A stretch of 64,000 bases of DNA from NCBI GenBank assembly GCA_025617745.1, contig CM046856.1, forward strand, positions 36,264,208 to 36,328,207. The letters run 5' to 3'. Origin of the DNA: Heliocidaris erythrogramma. Lineage: Eukaryota > Echinodermata > Echinoidea > Camarodonta > Echinometridae. Under the pieces are notes generated by a model. The model was not told the origin of the DNA. It searched no databases and saw nothing but the letters and a program-made list of their open reading frames with translations. A program made the translations under genes and the position numbers. Positions 49,961-62,400 of this stretch are shown here, piece after piece (the first letter of the stretch is position 1; each line of letters starts with the position of its first letter).

Positions 49961-50935
49961 AGTGCTTCCCTGATGACTGTATCATGCTGATAACCCTCCT
50001 AGAGCTAATTGGATCAGATAAAATATGAAGTAAAACGATTTTATATGTAAATATAAAATTATGCACATAATTCAATCTTATACAATTACATAATACTTGG
50101 TAACGTACATGCATATACCTCGGACTAGCCCATTTTTTTTGGTACAAAATGGAGATGCATCCCCCGGCACCAATGATTCTTTTCTTTTTTATAAATATTA
50201 TTTGTTCTCATTGTCTATTTTGTTCATCTCCTCTTGTTCACATTGACTTTCTTCTTTTTTTTCTTCAGCCCAATGGGTGCCATGAAATGTTTGATTTCGC
50301 CTATTATTGGCCTTTTCATGAATTTTTCGTTAGCATCTTTCTCCTCTCCCCAATTTTGACCGCACTGACTTTTATTTTGACTTATGGCGACATTAAATTT
50401 ATGGCGACATTAAATCCATTCATACATTCCCCCGTGTTTGGGATACTCTCCCTATTAATTTGAAAACTGATGTTGTTTTATTATCATTTCATACCTGGCT
50501 ATCAAAATTGAAAGAACAAGTTCTCAGTATACATGTGAGTTAACTCTTTAAGACCCCTTCTCAATTAGTAATACATAATGCATAATTCCATATTTTATTT
50601 TTGCAATGCTCTGTTAATTATTTCATACAGAATCTAAAAAAAAAAATGCATGACAATATCCCTTAATGTTTTTTTCCACCTGGTTTTTTTTTTTTTTTTT
50701 TTTTTAAACCTACTCAGCTGCACAGCGCCCTCTTCGGGTATAATGCCGGGCTTGTGTACATTGTATTCACCTATTTTTTATTTTTTTCCCCGGTGCTATA
50801 TACATGTGTACAAGGCGACATTATTGTTTTGTATTGTATTTATTTATTTAAGGGAAAGTCCACCTGGAATTTGTTTTGTTTTAATGCAGGTGTAAGGGTG
50901 ATAGGGACAGAATGGTGGGGGTTCGGACAGGGTTC

Positions 50936-50970
50936 ATGGGGGGGGGGGGGGGGGGGGGTGGGTGGGTGGG
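50936..50970 (+). repeat. Poly(G) and (GGGT)n tract
   Basis: A G run of about 21 followed by TGGGTGGGTGGGG, a strong potential quadruplex former. Confidence 0.9.
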
Positions 50971-51256
50971 GAGCTGCAGTCGGTTGGGCATGGACTGGCG
51001 GCTCCGTGACGTTTCTTGCGTGCTCCTCTCCCATTTGCTTTGTGCAAGAAATATCTTTTTCTGTTTTTTCTTGCAGTTAATTTAATACCGGTGTGGACTT
51101 TCTTTTTTCATTTATGTAAAGTCACATGGATTGGAAAAGAAGACCTTCGGGTCATAGTTATTTGGTTAATCTTTTTCTTTTCCCGGCATCCATGTGACTC
51201 TCTTCTAATCTACTGTTTTGTATCCTCTGATTTCTTAATTTTTGTCTTTGCCGAAT

Positions 51257-51283
51257 AAATAATAATAATAATAATAATAATAA
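51257..51283 (+). repeat. (AAT)n tail
   Basis: TTTGCCGAATAAATAATAAT and further AAT units. This looks like the 3' tail of a retroelement on the + strand, but no body could be identified upstream. Confidence 0.6.
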
Positions 51284-53207
51284 ATTTTCATTTTCTTTCC
51301 TCCAGGCCTCTTTATAATATTCCTGTTCTCTTTGAGAGAGCCTCCTTTTTCAGTATTCACCCCCCCCCCCCCCCATATTTCGATACTTTTTTTTCTGCTT
51401 TCCTTTTTTTTTTTAACCCGATGGCAATATTAAATATTTCGTTTTGAAGTCCACCCCCCTTGAAATAAACATTACTTCTCATTTCCCCACCTCTTCAAAA
51501 CCTATCTGATTTTCGTCACTTATCCGTTATGCCCCTACATCTTCCGGCGACCTTATTCTTTGCCCCTCCTCTTGTCTATTTTGCTCCCCTCGATCCCATC
51601 CTTTTCAAATTTCAAAATGATTTTTAAGAAATATTGCTGTGTTTTTGTGTGTGTTCGCGCGTGCGTGTGTGGTTGATTGTTTCTTTATTTGATTTTTTTT
51701 CATATTTGTTTTTATTTTGTATTTCTTTCTAATCTGCCTCCCCATCCGCATCCCCTCCCCTCCCCTCCCCGCTCCAAAGAGATTCCGCCCCCGATCAATG
51801 TCTAGATACGCCACGGACTATAAGAGTAAAGGCTATGTAATTCAAATACCTCTTGGAATCGCCCAATGCACTTGTCGGTTTATTACATTTTTTTCTCAAA
51901 AGAATTGAGGAAGAAGGATTGGGGTTACATAAGCATCCACTTTTGAATAATAAAAAGAGTTTAATTCATGGTCGATGGTCTGTGCCATTCCGTTTTTAAA
52001 GGTTAATAATTGTCCGCCCGATATCAAAGTAATACATTTCATAGACGGCTGTTAATGTAATGACATTTTGGGGATCAATTTTTCCATTACCTTTTTTATT
52101 ATATGAAACAAAACGCGAGCGTTGATGTCAGTGAGGTGCTCTGAGATGGAATGAAGGAAATTTCTTTCAGCCAATTATTGACATGTATTCCATTATTGGG
52201 CACATCGAACGATACGAAGTGCATGGTGACTGAAACATTGAAATATGCCATCGATAATAGCTATGCAAACTAAAAAGAGGGGGCGGGTGACCTCTAAACA
52301 CCTGGGGTGGCGTAGGTTAGGTTTAAGGTATTGACCCCTAAGTTTCGTGGATGACCATGTGTTTTTGCTTGTTTGTACAGGGGATTGCCCCCTTGTGCCC
52401 CCCCCCCCCCCCCGGCTACTCCTATAGTCCGTTAACGTGCATTTGTATTGCAAAGCCTGGATCTCAAATTAACGAAGAGCCAATACGGCATTGGTACGTC
52501 AAAAATGGAAAACATTATTTTTAAAAATATTGCATCCCAGACGTTTAGAAATGGGGGGGGGGGGGGAGGTGGTTATGGGCCTACATGAACTTGTCATGCA
52601 CATGTATGCTCTTAATTGTGAAAGAAAATTGATCGACAAGACGCTAGTGTGCGCCCTGAATGGGTATGGTTTTATTTTGCTCTTCTTTTTTTTAATGCCC
52701 GCAGGCTTCATTTGTTGGGATAGGGGCAGACCCAGGATTTTATGAAAGGGGGTGCTCACTTCAACCAAATCTCTGATAAGCAAATAGATAAAGGAGGAAG
52801 AAAGGGGAAGGGAAAAAATAAAGATAGAAAGGGGGAAAAAGAAAAGAAAGAAAGAATTTATAATTATTTTTTAATGTTTCGGCCGTTTCTTGCTCCCTTC
52901 TGACAGGCATGTGCGGCGATTTCTTGTCATGCCACCGCCGAGCACACGGGCACAGTTTCTCCACTTCTCCTCATTCGTGTACTTTTAGGGGGTTGGGAGG
53001 GAGGGGCCGAGGAGGCATAAAAATAACCTAGGATCAGACCTTAAACCACAGCCCATTAGCCCAACACTGATGTTATAGATCTAGGGCGAGGACCTTCAAT
53101 TTCGGGTAAGAAAATGGTTTGCTTGCTGTTTGTTTTTAATTATGGCTTGTGTTTGCGTGTCTTTTGGTTGAGCGCCATCTATAGTTTACGTTCGGACATT
53201 ACCTAGG

Positions 53208-53264
53208 TGTTTACATAGCAACCCCCAGCTTCCGAGCTATAGCGCTAGCCAGTATGTTAGCAAC
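53208..53264 (+). promoter_or_regulatory. Candidate ciliary promoter sites: forkhead motif overlapping an RFX X-box-like site
   Basis: About 145-200 bases before the EFHC1 ATG. TGTTTAC (53208-53214) fits the forkhead/FOXJ1 consensus. It overlaps GTTTAC-AT-AGCAAC (53209-53222), which fits the RFX X-box pattern with one mismatch in the left half. A second TAGCAAC half-site lies at 53258-53264, 41 bases downstream. Known biology: RFX and FOXJ1 activate motile-cilium genes. Function here is inferred from motif and position only. No TATA box is evident. Confidence 0.45.
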
Positions 53265-53408
53265 GCGTGTGAATGACTGAGAAATAGATTTCCCCATCAC
53301 TGTACTGCACTGCGCATGCATACGGTATATTGCATTGTTGTGTGTGTTATTTTCACATCAGTTTTTAATACACAATCAACTGCATAGGACATAACTTGAA
53401 AAAGCAAT

Positions 53409-53453
53409 ATGGCTCTCCCATTTTTACCGGGAAATACTTTCACAGACCCAACG
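53409..53453 (+). CDS. EFHC1: EFHC1 coding exon 1
   Basis: Fifteen codons, [15 protein letters not shown], followed directly by a strong donor (gtaagtg). The short first coding exon with the LPFLPG motif is the conserved EFHC-family N-terminus. The ATG context is good (A at -3, G at +4). The intron is phase 0. Any upstream non-coding exon cannot be seen. Confidence 0.85.
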
Positions 53454-56400
53454 GTAAGTGTAAATTAAGTGTAAAATTATGTCTCATTATCTTCAATTTC
53501 TTTTTATGTAGGCCTACAAACAGTCAAAGTCAAACTAAGTTAGCTTTGTAACTTTAGGCCCTAAATCCCTAATTGTAAAAAATTGAGTTGACCAGTTCAG
53601 TTGACATGGTTGACTGTCGGTGTCACTGAGTCTGAGGCCAGGGAAATAAATAAGAAGTCGAATTAGACCTACCTAGGGCCTACCTGACCTATGTGTGACT
53701 GAGGTTGAGTCTAGGCCTATATAATTAAGTTAGACTTAGAGTCTAACTGTTTTGATGCAAACGTAGATTTAGATGTAGTAGGCCTAACGTCCATGCGCAT
53801 TGAGTCGCCACCCGACGGCCTTAAACTTCCTATACTGCTAAATTAAACTTTATTCTTGCCAAAATCTTGATTTAATATGAAAACATCAATGTATCCCCTA
53901 AAATATCTCAAAAGCATGATTCATGAAAATGCTCCATTTTAAAGAGAATGACGTCACTATATACGTACTTCCGGGAAGGCGACACAATAGGTGGCTGCTG
54001 TTGAGTCGCGCCCATCGATCTCTACCTGTAGTTACAAATCCAATACTGCGCGCATGCGCACACCACACAGGCACGTCATACATACACACAACACGTGTGC
54101 CAGATCTACGCAGACTCGCCACCTTCTTGTAGAGGGTTCTACGTTAAAGCGCCACCCCCTTCTATTTTTTTAGATCACACCACCCCCCTTTTAAAATGGT
54201 ACATGTACCAGCTTGATAAGTATATTTTAATCTTCATCTCGATAGCAAATTTTGTCAACTTCCGTCATCATATTGGGCTACAACTATTGTTGAGTAGGGA
54301 AGTCTAGTCTTTGTCGCCCGAGCTCCATCCACCGGCTATTGCAGGAGTGTGTGTGCTAGTTAAACTTTGATCGCGCCCAACTCTTATTCATGCGCCGGAT
54401 CTTACAAGAGACTTCCAACGGCAGAAGAATATATTTTGACCTATTCAATGTAGCCACAACAAAGTCTGAAGCGATGCAGATAATTTTTAGAGGACGAGTT
54501 CGGACAGTAAGTGACAGGTGAGTGGCGAGTTAACAACGGTGGCGAGTCAATGCGCACGGACGTTAGGCCTACTATTACTACTAGGGCCTAGTAATAAGAC
54601 CACTCATAGGTACCCGCCATTGCCGACTGTGTATGATGGGGTGACCATATTTCGGGCACATTCAAATTTTTATTAGAAATGTGATATTCGATACTTGATT
54701 TCTCATATTCTACAATAATTTATTTATAAAGTTTTATACCAAACGGAAAGCAAAATTCTGGACTAAAACTTGATTCAACAAGAACATTAATCGACGAAGA
54801 ATTTCGGAAATATCGCGATCTCAAAACCCAGTGAGACAGTGTCGGATGGCAACACACTGAAGAAAAAAAAAGGGCATGAAAACCACAAGACCTAAGTTCG
54901 CGCACGTAAATTAACATCTAAGTTATCCAACGTAGCAGTCCAGCAAAGGGAAGATAATTGCATCATTTGTAAGACAAAATATCATTTGGTATCACGTTTT
55001 TCCTACAACTTTGATGACATCTTCTATCAAAATGAGGATTTTTGGACCGTTGTCGGTAACTTCATATTTTTCGGAAACTGACGCAAAAAGTAGCAAAATT
55101 GCAGATACATGTATTTTGTCAATATCTTCATAATTTCTCACCCAACTTAAAAGAAAATATAGTCCATAGGCCCTATGTAATTTTAGCTTCCTCTATCTAA
55201 TTGCGCTATCAGATTTTCGAAATCTTTTGTAGTTTTTTAGATATTGCCCTGTGCGCGAACTTAGGTCATGCGCGAAATATGGTCACACCACCATAACTGT
55301 AGGAATGCAGCCAACACACACCTACCTAAACTGCATCACTGTGCATTTTTGGCTATATTTAAGTGAAACTCATATATTGCAGTTTACTTAAATCTAAATA
55401 CTTAGGGTGCGCGCGCCGGTATTCGGTCACTTAAAAAGAAATCGCCGCTAATATGAATACCTATCTCTTTAAATTGACAATCTACCATCAAAAGAACCGC
55501 AAAATTGTCCTTTAAATAATTATCAAAATAATTTAAAACATGGAAACTTACCCAAAAAAATATCGCAGACAGAAGAAGGAGAAGTTTTCCGCCCAGTATT
55601 CGGTCGGCGCCGTCCACAATTCGGTCACGCGATAGTGCGCTGCATCTCGGGAGAGTTATATAACCATTTTTGTCACATTTCTGCGTTTTTAGGCATTTTC
55701 TGTGGCTTCTATATATTCATACTTAAATGTATGAGAATTTTTATCCATTAAAATCCACAAATCGAAGCTCTAGGTCAGAAATAATGCACAAAATGTATTT
55801 CTAAAAAGAGCAAAACGCGTCAGCAAAGCGCAAAGCGCGTCGGTGAAGCGCAAAACGACAAGTTGCACACAAAGCGCGTTGGCGCAAGGCACTCAATGTT
55901 GCCTGACCGAATACTGGAAGAGCGCCATCTCACTGGCAGGGGTGAGGTATATATTCTCTTGCTCATCGCTGAGCTCGCCATTTGCAAATTCGCTGCGATA
56001 GATGGAAGACCCGGAAGCTCCTCTTCACACACATACTAAATTCATTGCACCTGCACACATAGTTATTTCACCATAGGCGTCTACATATGGCTATGCGTGT
56101 TAACTCACGCGCTAACGGAACCCGGAAGTGCGGAAACTTGGGTAACACTGACCAGTTTCGAGGGTATTTGGAGATCTTTTCCAGGGCGTCCGACCTGAAT
56201 TGCTTTCAACATTAGAGGTACCTTGTTCATGTGTCTGTTATGTATAGGTTTCGAGCCTCAAAAATTATTAATGAGTTCTTCACAGCTGTTCAAAGAGCTG
56301 CTAGACCGAATTCTGGAATATGACCGAATACCGGGCCGCGCACCCTATGTTGAATAATAGATGATTAAAACTTGCCAGTTTGTTTTGTGACCTTTGAAGA

Positions 56401-59400
56401 GGGTTTCCTGAAATTTTGGGTACTTTTTGTCAATAACTCCTATCGAGACTGTCCCATCAGCATCCATTTCGTATTTTTCACGATTATAATGAAGAAGGGC
56501 GCCCTCAGCGCTCGTAGTGGTACCGGCGCGATCGGTTTGTCGATCTCCTACGAAGACCTGGAAGGGCCAAACTGACGACGTAAAAAATTAAAAATATTAC
56601 GTACGTACGTAATAATTACTACGTACCACGTATGCACACCGCTGGCATTAGCCGGGCGCCGCCATTTTGTGTCCTAAAATGTCACTTTCCGCGCGTGGGT
56701 ACGTTCTTCACGTCTTCTCATCTTATGCATATTCATTTTTTCCCTGTCCGGCTGTCGAATGAAAACTTGGGTAGTCAATCTTACCTCTAGATTCAGTAAA
56801 TCAAGCTCGTTCCAAACATATATAATTTGCCACTATTTGATGTCATAAAAATACAGCAAAATTGGCTTCAAAATAACCTTCATTGTCATATAATCGATTC
56901 ATAAAATCATGCTTTATTATTTGTTGCCATGGTGATTTTTCAACGGTTTTCCAGCTATCAACATACAATTATTTTTATTGTTTATCATCCACTCTTCAAA
57001 TTGTTCATATGATTTTACAAGTCTTATTCGATAGTTTTTTTTTTATTAGCCCCCAAAGTCGAGGTAGTTTCACCAACTTTCCTCTTTATTTTGACCGTCA
57101 TCCGGAAATTCGTCGGAAATTACGCAATGCGGATAAAAATTGCAGTGTGTGAGGTGATATTTCATATTTTGGGATATTGCTAACGATTTAATAATAACTT
57201 TACGTCGATTTGACTTCATTTCGGTGGATTTTGAAGAGTTTGATATCACCGAATAAGCAGCAATCCCCCATTTCTATCGAGACATGTATTGGCCGTACGC
57301 CGCCTGCATTGGGGTAGCAAAAGTCCGATTTCCCGTAGCGAACATTGCGTTTCATGCAGGATTCTGGGTCATGGACAATAAACATGCATCAACATTGGAT
57401 ATAAATTTATACTAAAATTCTATTCAAATGAGTTACATCACGATTCCACCATATTCAGTTCCTACAAAATGTAATGATTGGATTTTTGAAATGTTTTCGA
57501 TCTAAAACTCCTAAAATTATGAGAAATAAGGAAGTTTGGAGCACCCTCGGATGATTTTACTCTGTTTTTGTCAGAGCAGTGCATTATGTACGTGGGAGTG
57601 GTACGTAGCATTTCTTTGGGTACAAATAGCTTGAAATTTCCTTTTTTCTCAAAATTAAGCCAATATATCACCTAAAACATATACAAAATCGAATGATTGC
57701 ACTTTTAAGAAACTGAATATGGAGGAATCGTGATGTATTTCATTTAAATGGAATTTTAGTATAAATTTATATTCAATGTTGATGCATCTTTATTGTCCAT
57801 GACTCAGAATCCCGCATGAAACGCAACGCTCTCTACGGGAAGTCGGACTTCTGCTACGCCAATGCAGGCGGCGTACGGCTAATCCATATCTCGATAGAAA
57901 TGGGGGATTGCTGCTTTTGCTGTAATTTTAAACTCTTCAAAATCCACCGAAATAATGTCAAATCGGCGTAACATTGTTATTAAATCGTTAACAATATCCT
58001 AAAACATGAAATATCACCTCACACACTGCAATTTGTATCCGTATTGTGTAATTTCCGACGAATTTCCGGATGACGGTCAAAATAAAGAGGAAAGTTGGTG
58101 AAACTGTCTCGACTTTGGGGGCTAATAAAAATGAAACTATCGAATAAGACTTGTAAAACCAAATGAACAATTTGAAGAGTGGATGATAAACAATAAAAAT
58201 AAATGTATGTTGATAGCTGGAAAACCGTTGAAAAATCACCATGGCAACAAATAATAAAGCATGATTTTATGAATCGATTATATGACAATGAAGGTTATTT
58301 TGAAGCCAATTTTGCTGTATTTTTATGACATCAAATAGTGGCAAATTATATATGTTTGGAACGAGCTTGATTTGCTGAACCTAGAGGTACGATTGACAAC
58401 CCAAGTTTTCATTCGACAGCTGGACAGGGAAAAATGAATATGCATAAGATGAGAAGACGTGAAGAACGTACCCACGCGCGAAAAAGTGAAATTTAGGCAA
58501 CGAAAATGTCACAAAATGGCCGCGCGCAGCTAATTCCACAAACTACGTGCGTTTTAGGAGCAGTGCGCATACGTGGTACGTACGTAATATTTTTAATTTT
58601 TTTACGTCGTCAGTTTGGCCCTTCCAGGTCTTCGTAGAATAGCTTGTGTACGTAACATTCTGCGTACGTATCTATGGTGCGTAACCATGTAGAGCGGCCT
58701 CACTAGTGCGCAACATATTGAGAGCAGTCGTCATTCGTATGGAGGTGTGGGTAACAAGTACGAAAAACAAGGCTGTAAATGTAAGTTTTTATAACTTTCT
58801 ACATTTTGTATCTTAACGAACTTATAACGTAAAATCTAAAGAGTGATACTTAAGTATCAGTTTGCCCACAAAAACCTCCATTTCAAACAAAATTACATCT
58901 GTATCCCCAATACCCAGTATACACACATGTATATGATCCTAATGGTCAATATGACCATTGCTTGCTGATGTGATTAGTAGGGCCTATAGGCCTAGGTAAG
59001 AATAATTATGATGATGACATTGTCATTTTACCTTTAGGAACTTGGCATTATTGTGGTTGAGGAAACCACACCATTCACTCAGCACAGTCACAGAAGCGTG
59101 TTCTACTGTACTAGGCCTACTTGTTCTAGACTAGACTGAAAAATCAGTCTAGATCTATTTCGTTCGGGATATGCTCCGCTGAGACTACGTCTGGCTTCGC
59201 GGAATCCCTTGGAGGAGAGCCTCGAAAGTCTAAAATTAAAAATGTTATAAAACTCCAAACAGATTTTTCTGTCTACAATTCTTCATGACATTGCATGACA
59301 TCCTCATTCCCCTCACTGTATAGGCTCTGCACGCAAGCTAGCCCGAACACACGCCATGCGAAGCACGGCATCTGACAAGGACACATTGCGACACTCCTCA

Positions 59401-62400
59401 ATGTCGCTAAAAACAATGTAGCTAAAAACAAGGTACAAAATTAATTTAAAAATAAAATGTATGGTAAACTTCCAATTTTATGTTATACTCATGCACATGA
59501 AATCGATTGCTTGGATGGATTTGTTGAAGTTCAATCCCCAGCAAGCCATCAGGCAATGTCCACAGGGTATAAAATTATACATGTAGATATATGTTGTTGT
59601 GTCATCAAATGAAGTTCCAATAACAGTCTGATTTTAATTCTTCCCAATTGTGGTTTGTGAGTCACCATAATTTGAATAGAACCTCTTTTCTTCTCCCTCT
59701 TCGATGCTCAGCAACGCAAATTTCACAGATCCCAGTCCCTGGGCTACAAGAATGGATACGCTCTCCCTGCAAGGCCGGAGGTCGGTATCGGAGGCGAACC
59801 CCTTGAGGTCAACCAACTCACCCTCTCCGAACTAGATGAACTGAACAACAAGAGACCCACACTGACATACGGCCAGGCCAAGCAAGCGCCACCAGAGGAT
59901 TTTATACCAGCACACGTGGCTTTTGATAAAAAGGTGAGTCTGAGGGTGCTTTTAGAAGGTCATCAAGCATGTGCTCAAGAAGGCTTTCTATCATGAAAGA
60001 TACAGGTCTCGGATCAGGGGTACGATTAGGTTTTAGGTTGGGTTTAGGGATAGTGTTACATGTAGGGCTAGGGTTGAAGGAATTTGGTTAGTGTAGGAAA
60101 TTGACTGTGGATCAATTGATACCGTAGCATGTGTCACAGAACCTTTTTTCATTTCAAGCTGTGGGGGTTGGAGTTTCTCTATCTTTTCAATGGTCATTTT
60201 TAATACATGTCGATTTGCATGCATTATTGTGTGGAAAAAAATGAGAACAATGCAGAGATGTCATTTTTAATAGTGTGCGTCTTCTTATTTAACAGTTTTA
60301 CCTTTGATTTCATTATCTATGCTTGGATGAAACAAATTATCTACTTGAAGCAGGATAAACTATTAAATCTACGCCTTGCCAGTTAATGTAGAAAGCAAAA
60401 GTATTTTTAGAGAAGTTTCCAAATTCCCATGGTTTACATGTTACATGGTTTTTTTGTACAATCTTCAAATATACCACTACTTTTTGATACTTTTTTACAG
60501 ACCATCTCTTCGTTTACAGATATTTTACAGACCATTTCTTTTTGTTTTACAGGATTTTTACAGACCATCTCTTCCTATAAAAGGAAATTTTCTTAAGTAC
60601 TTACTGGCATGTATTTCTTTCCGTTCCAGGTACTGAAATTCAACGGATTCTACAAGCAGACCGTCCACGAGTCACCCAGCGAGTACTTCCGTGTCCGTCC
60701 TGTCATTATTTACTATTACCTGGAAGACGACAGCATCTCTGTCATCGAGCCCCATGTCGAGAATAGCGGCATGCCCCAGGGCAAGCTCGTCAAACGGATG
60801 AGACTGCCCAAGAATGACCAGGGCGATCACTGGCACTGGAAGGACCTCAATCTCGACATCAACGTGACCTTCTATGGCAAGGTTTTCCACATCACAGACT
60901 GTGACAAGTGGACATCGGTAAGCCGCTATATCCCTTTGGCCATTCAGTACGATGTGTCATTTTTCTGACATGTGGCTCTGTACGCACATGTGCCTTAACA
61001 TTAGCATCAAATTTGTTAGGCGTAGTGGTTTTGTGTCTTTGGCATCATGGGAAGGCCAGGATAAGCTAAACCATCTATCTTGTAGTAGAAGTTGTACAGA
61101 TAGAAAGCTAGTATGAAAAAAAAAGTACAATTTTTTAATTTGAACTGTTGCATTCTAAGGCCAAAATAGCCACGATTTCACACACTAGAAATGTATGTTG
61201 AATTACTAAACTGTCTCCAATAGATTTGATGTTCATTTTGCATCATGGGTAATCATGCACATCTTCATAGATCATGATTTTCATTGCAAATTATCGCAAG
61301 TCTTATTGGGCTATTAATTTACAGACATGTAGTCCATTGAGCAAATCCAAGGCATTTCACGTCATTTTGTGTCCTAAAATCTTGGATGTATTTGGTATAC
61401 TAAAATCTTGGATGTATTTGGTAAGGTATCAGCCAAAATACCTTGAACTTACAATCACATTGTGCTTTTTCTACATGGTGATCTTAATCATTAATCATCT
61501 TCTCTATACTACCGACTTTCTCTCATAGACCTTCATGGCTAGTGAAGGAATCGAGCTGAGCAGACCTGTAACCGTCCCCACTGACCCCTACACAGAGTCC
61601 CGCAAGGAGAAGTCGGCAATCGAAGCCTTCACCACACCTAGTACTTTTGACAAACTCAAGCAGTTCCTGGAACTCGATCGCAAGGTACGTTACTTTCCAT
61701 CTGGTTCACCTTTGTTTTACCTGCATGGTAATGATTCACAATTTGCTTTCAAATCCTATTGTAACGGATGTAAAGTAGAAGTATTATGGATGTGCAAATT
61801 GATGCACTTCGGATTGGCTGGTTCTGTTTGAAATCTCAAATGTGGTTGTAGAGCTAACCTAAAAATTTATTTTAATGTTTAGATGTGGCAAAGTATTGTA
61901 GAGGGTTATCAACAACAAAAAAGGCAAATGAAGGGTCACTTCCAAAATGTGTATTTATCACCCCAAATTATTACGTTCTGAAAGGCATATCCTACAATTA
62001 GCTACATTTTGAACACTGAACAATATATCTTGTGCATGTGATTTTTTTTTTTTTTCCATATCATAAAGAATAAAATATTCTACCTCTTGAAGACTGCTGC
62101 AGTGTCGTTTAATATTTATGTAATCATACCTGATTTCAACTGAAAGTTAAGCCGGTCTAGAAGGACCACTCAAGGGACACAAGAAAGGGGTCTGTATAGA
62201 CAGGTTATCTTTCTGTACAGGTTTGTTTAATACATGTTTCAATGAGGAACCAATATTGAAAGGAAACCCACAATGTGGCCTCTCTGTACAGATGGTTGCT
62301 AAAGCTGGGGAGCGTTTCATCAAGCGTTTTGTCAGTGATTTTTACCGACAAATTTGCTCTCAACCAATCAGATGCAAGGATTTCAGTAGCTTATAACAGT

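Larger units (their letters stand above)
49970..53100. other. No gene recognised upstream of EFHC1
   Basis: Poly(T) at 50685-50705, poly(G) at 50936 and 52553, poly(C) at 51361 and 52400, and a single GGGCAGACCCAGGATTTTAT-like hAT left end at 52726. No coding pattern. Confidence 0.45.

Noticed and set aside
56883-57152. 89-codon frame repeated on the opposite strand at 58019-58288
   Set aside because: The two frames are the mirrored arms of the foldback element; no motif and no start context beyond symmetry.
60609-60968. EFHC1 exon 3 read as a single-exon protein to 60968
   Set aside because: Donor gtaagc at 60918 and perfect continuation in exon 4 show that the 3' part is intron.
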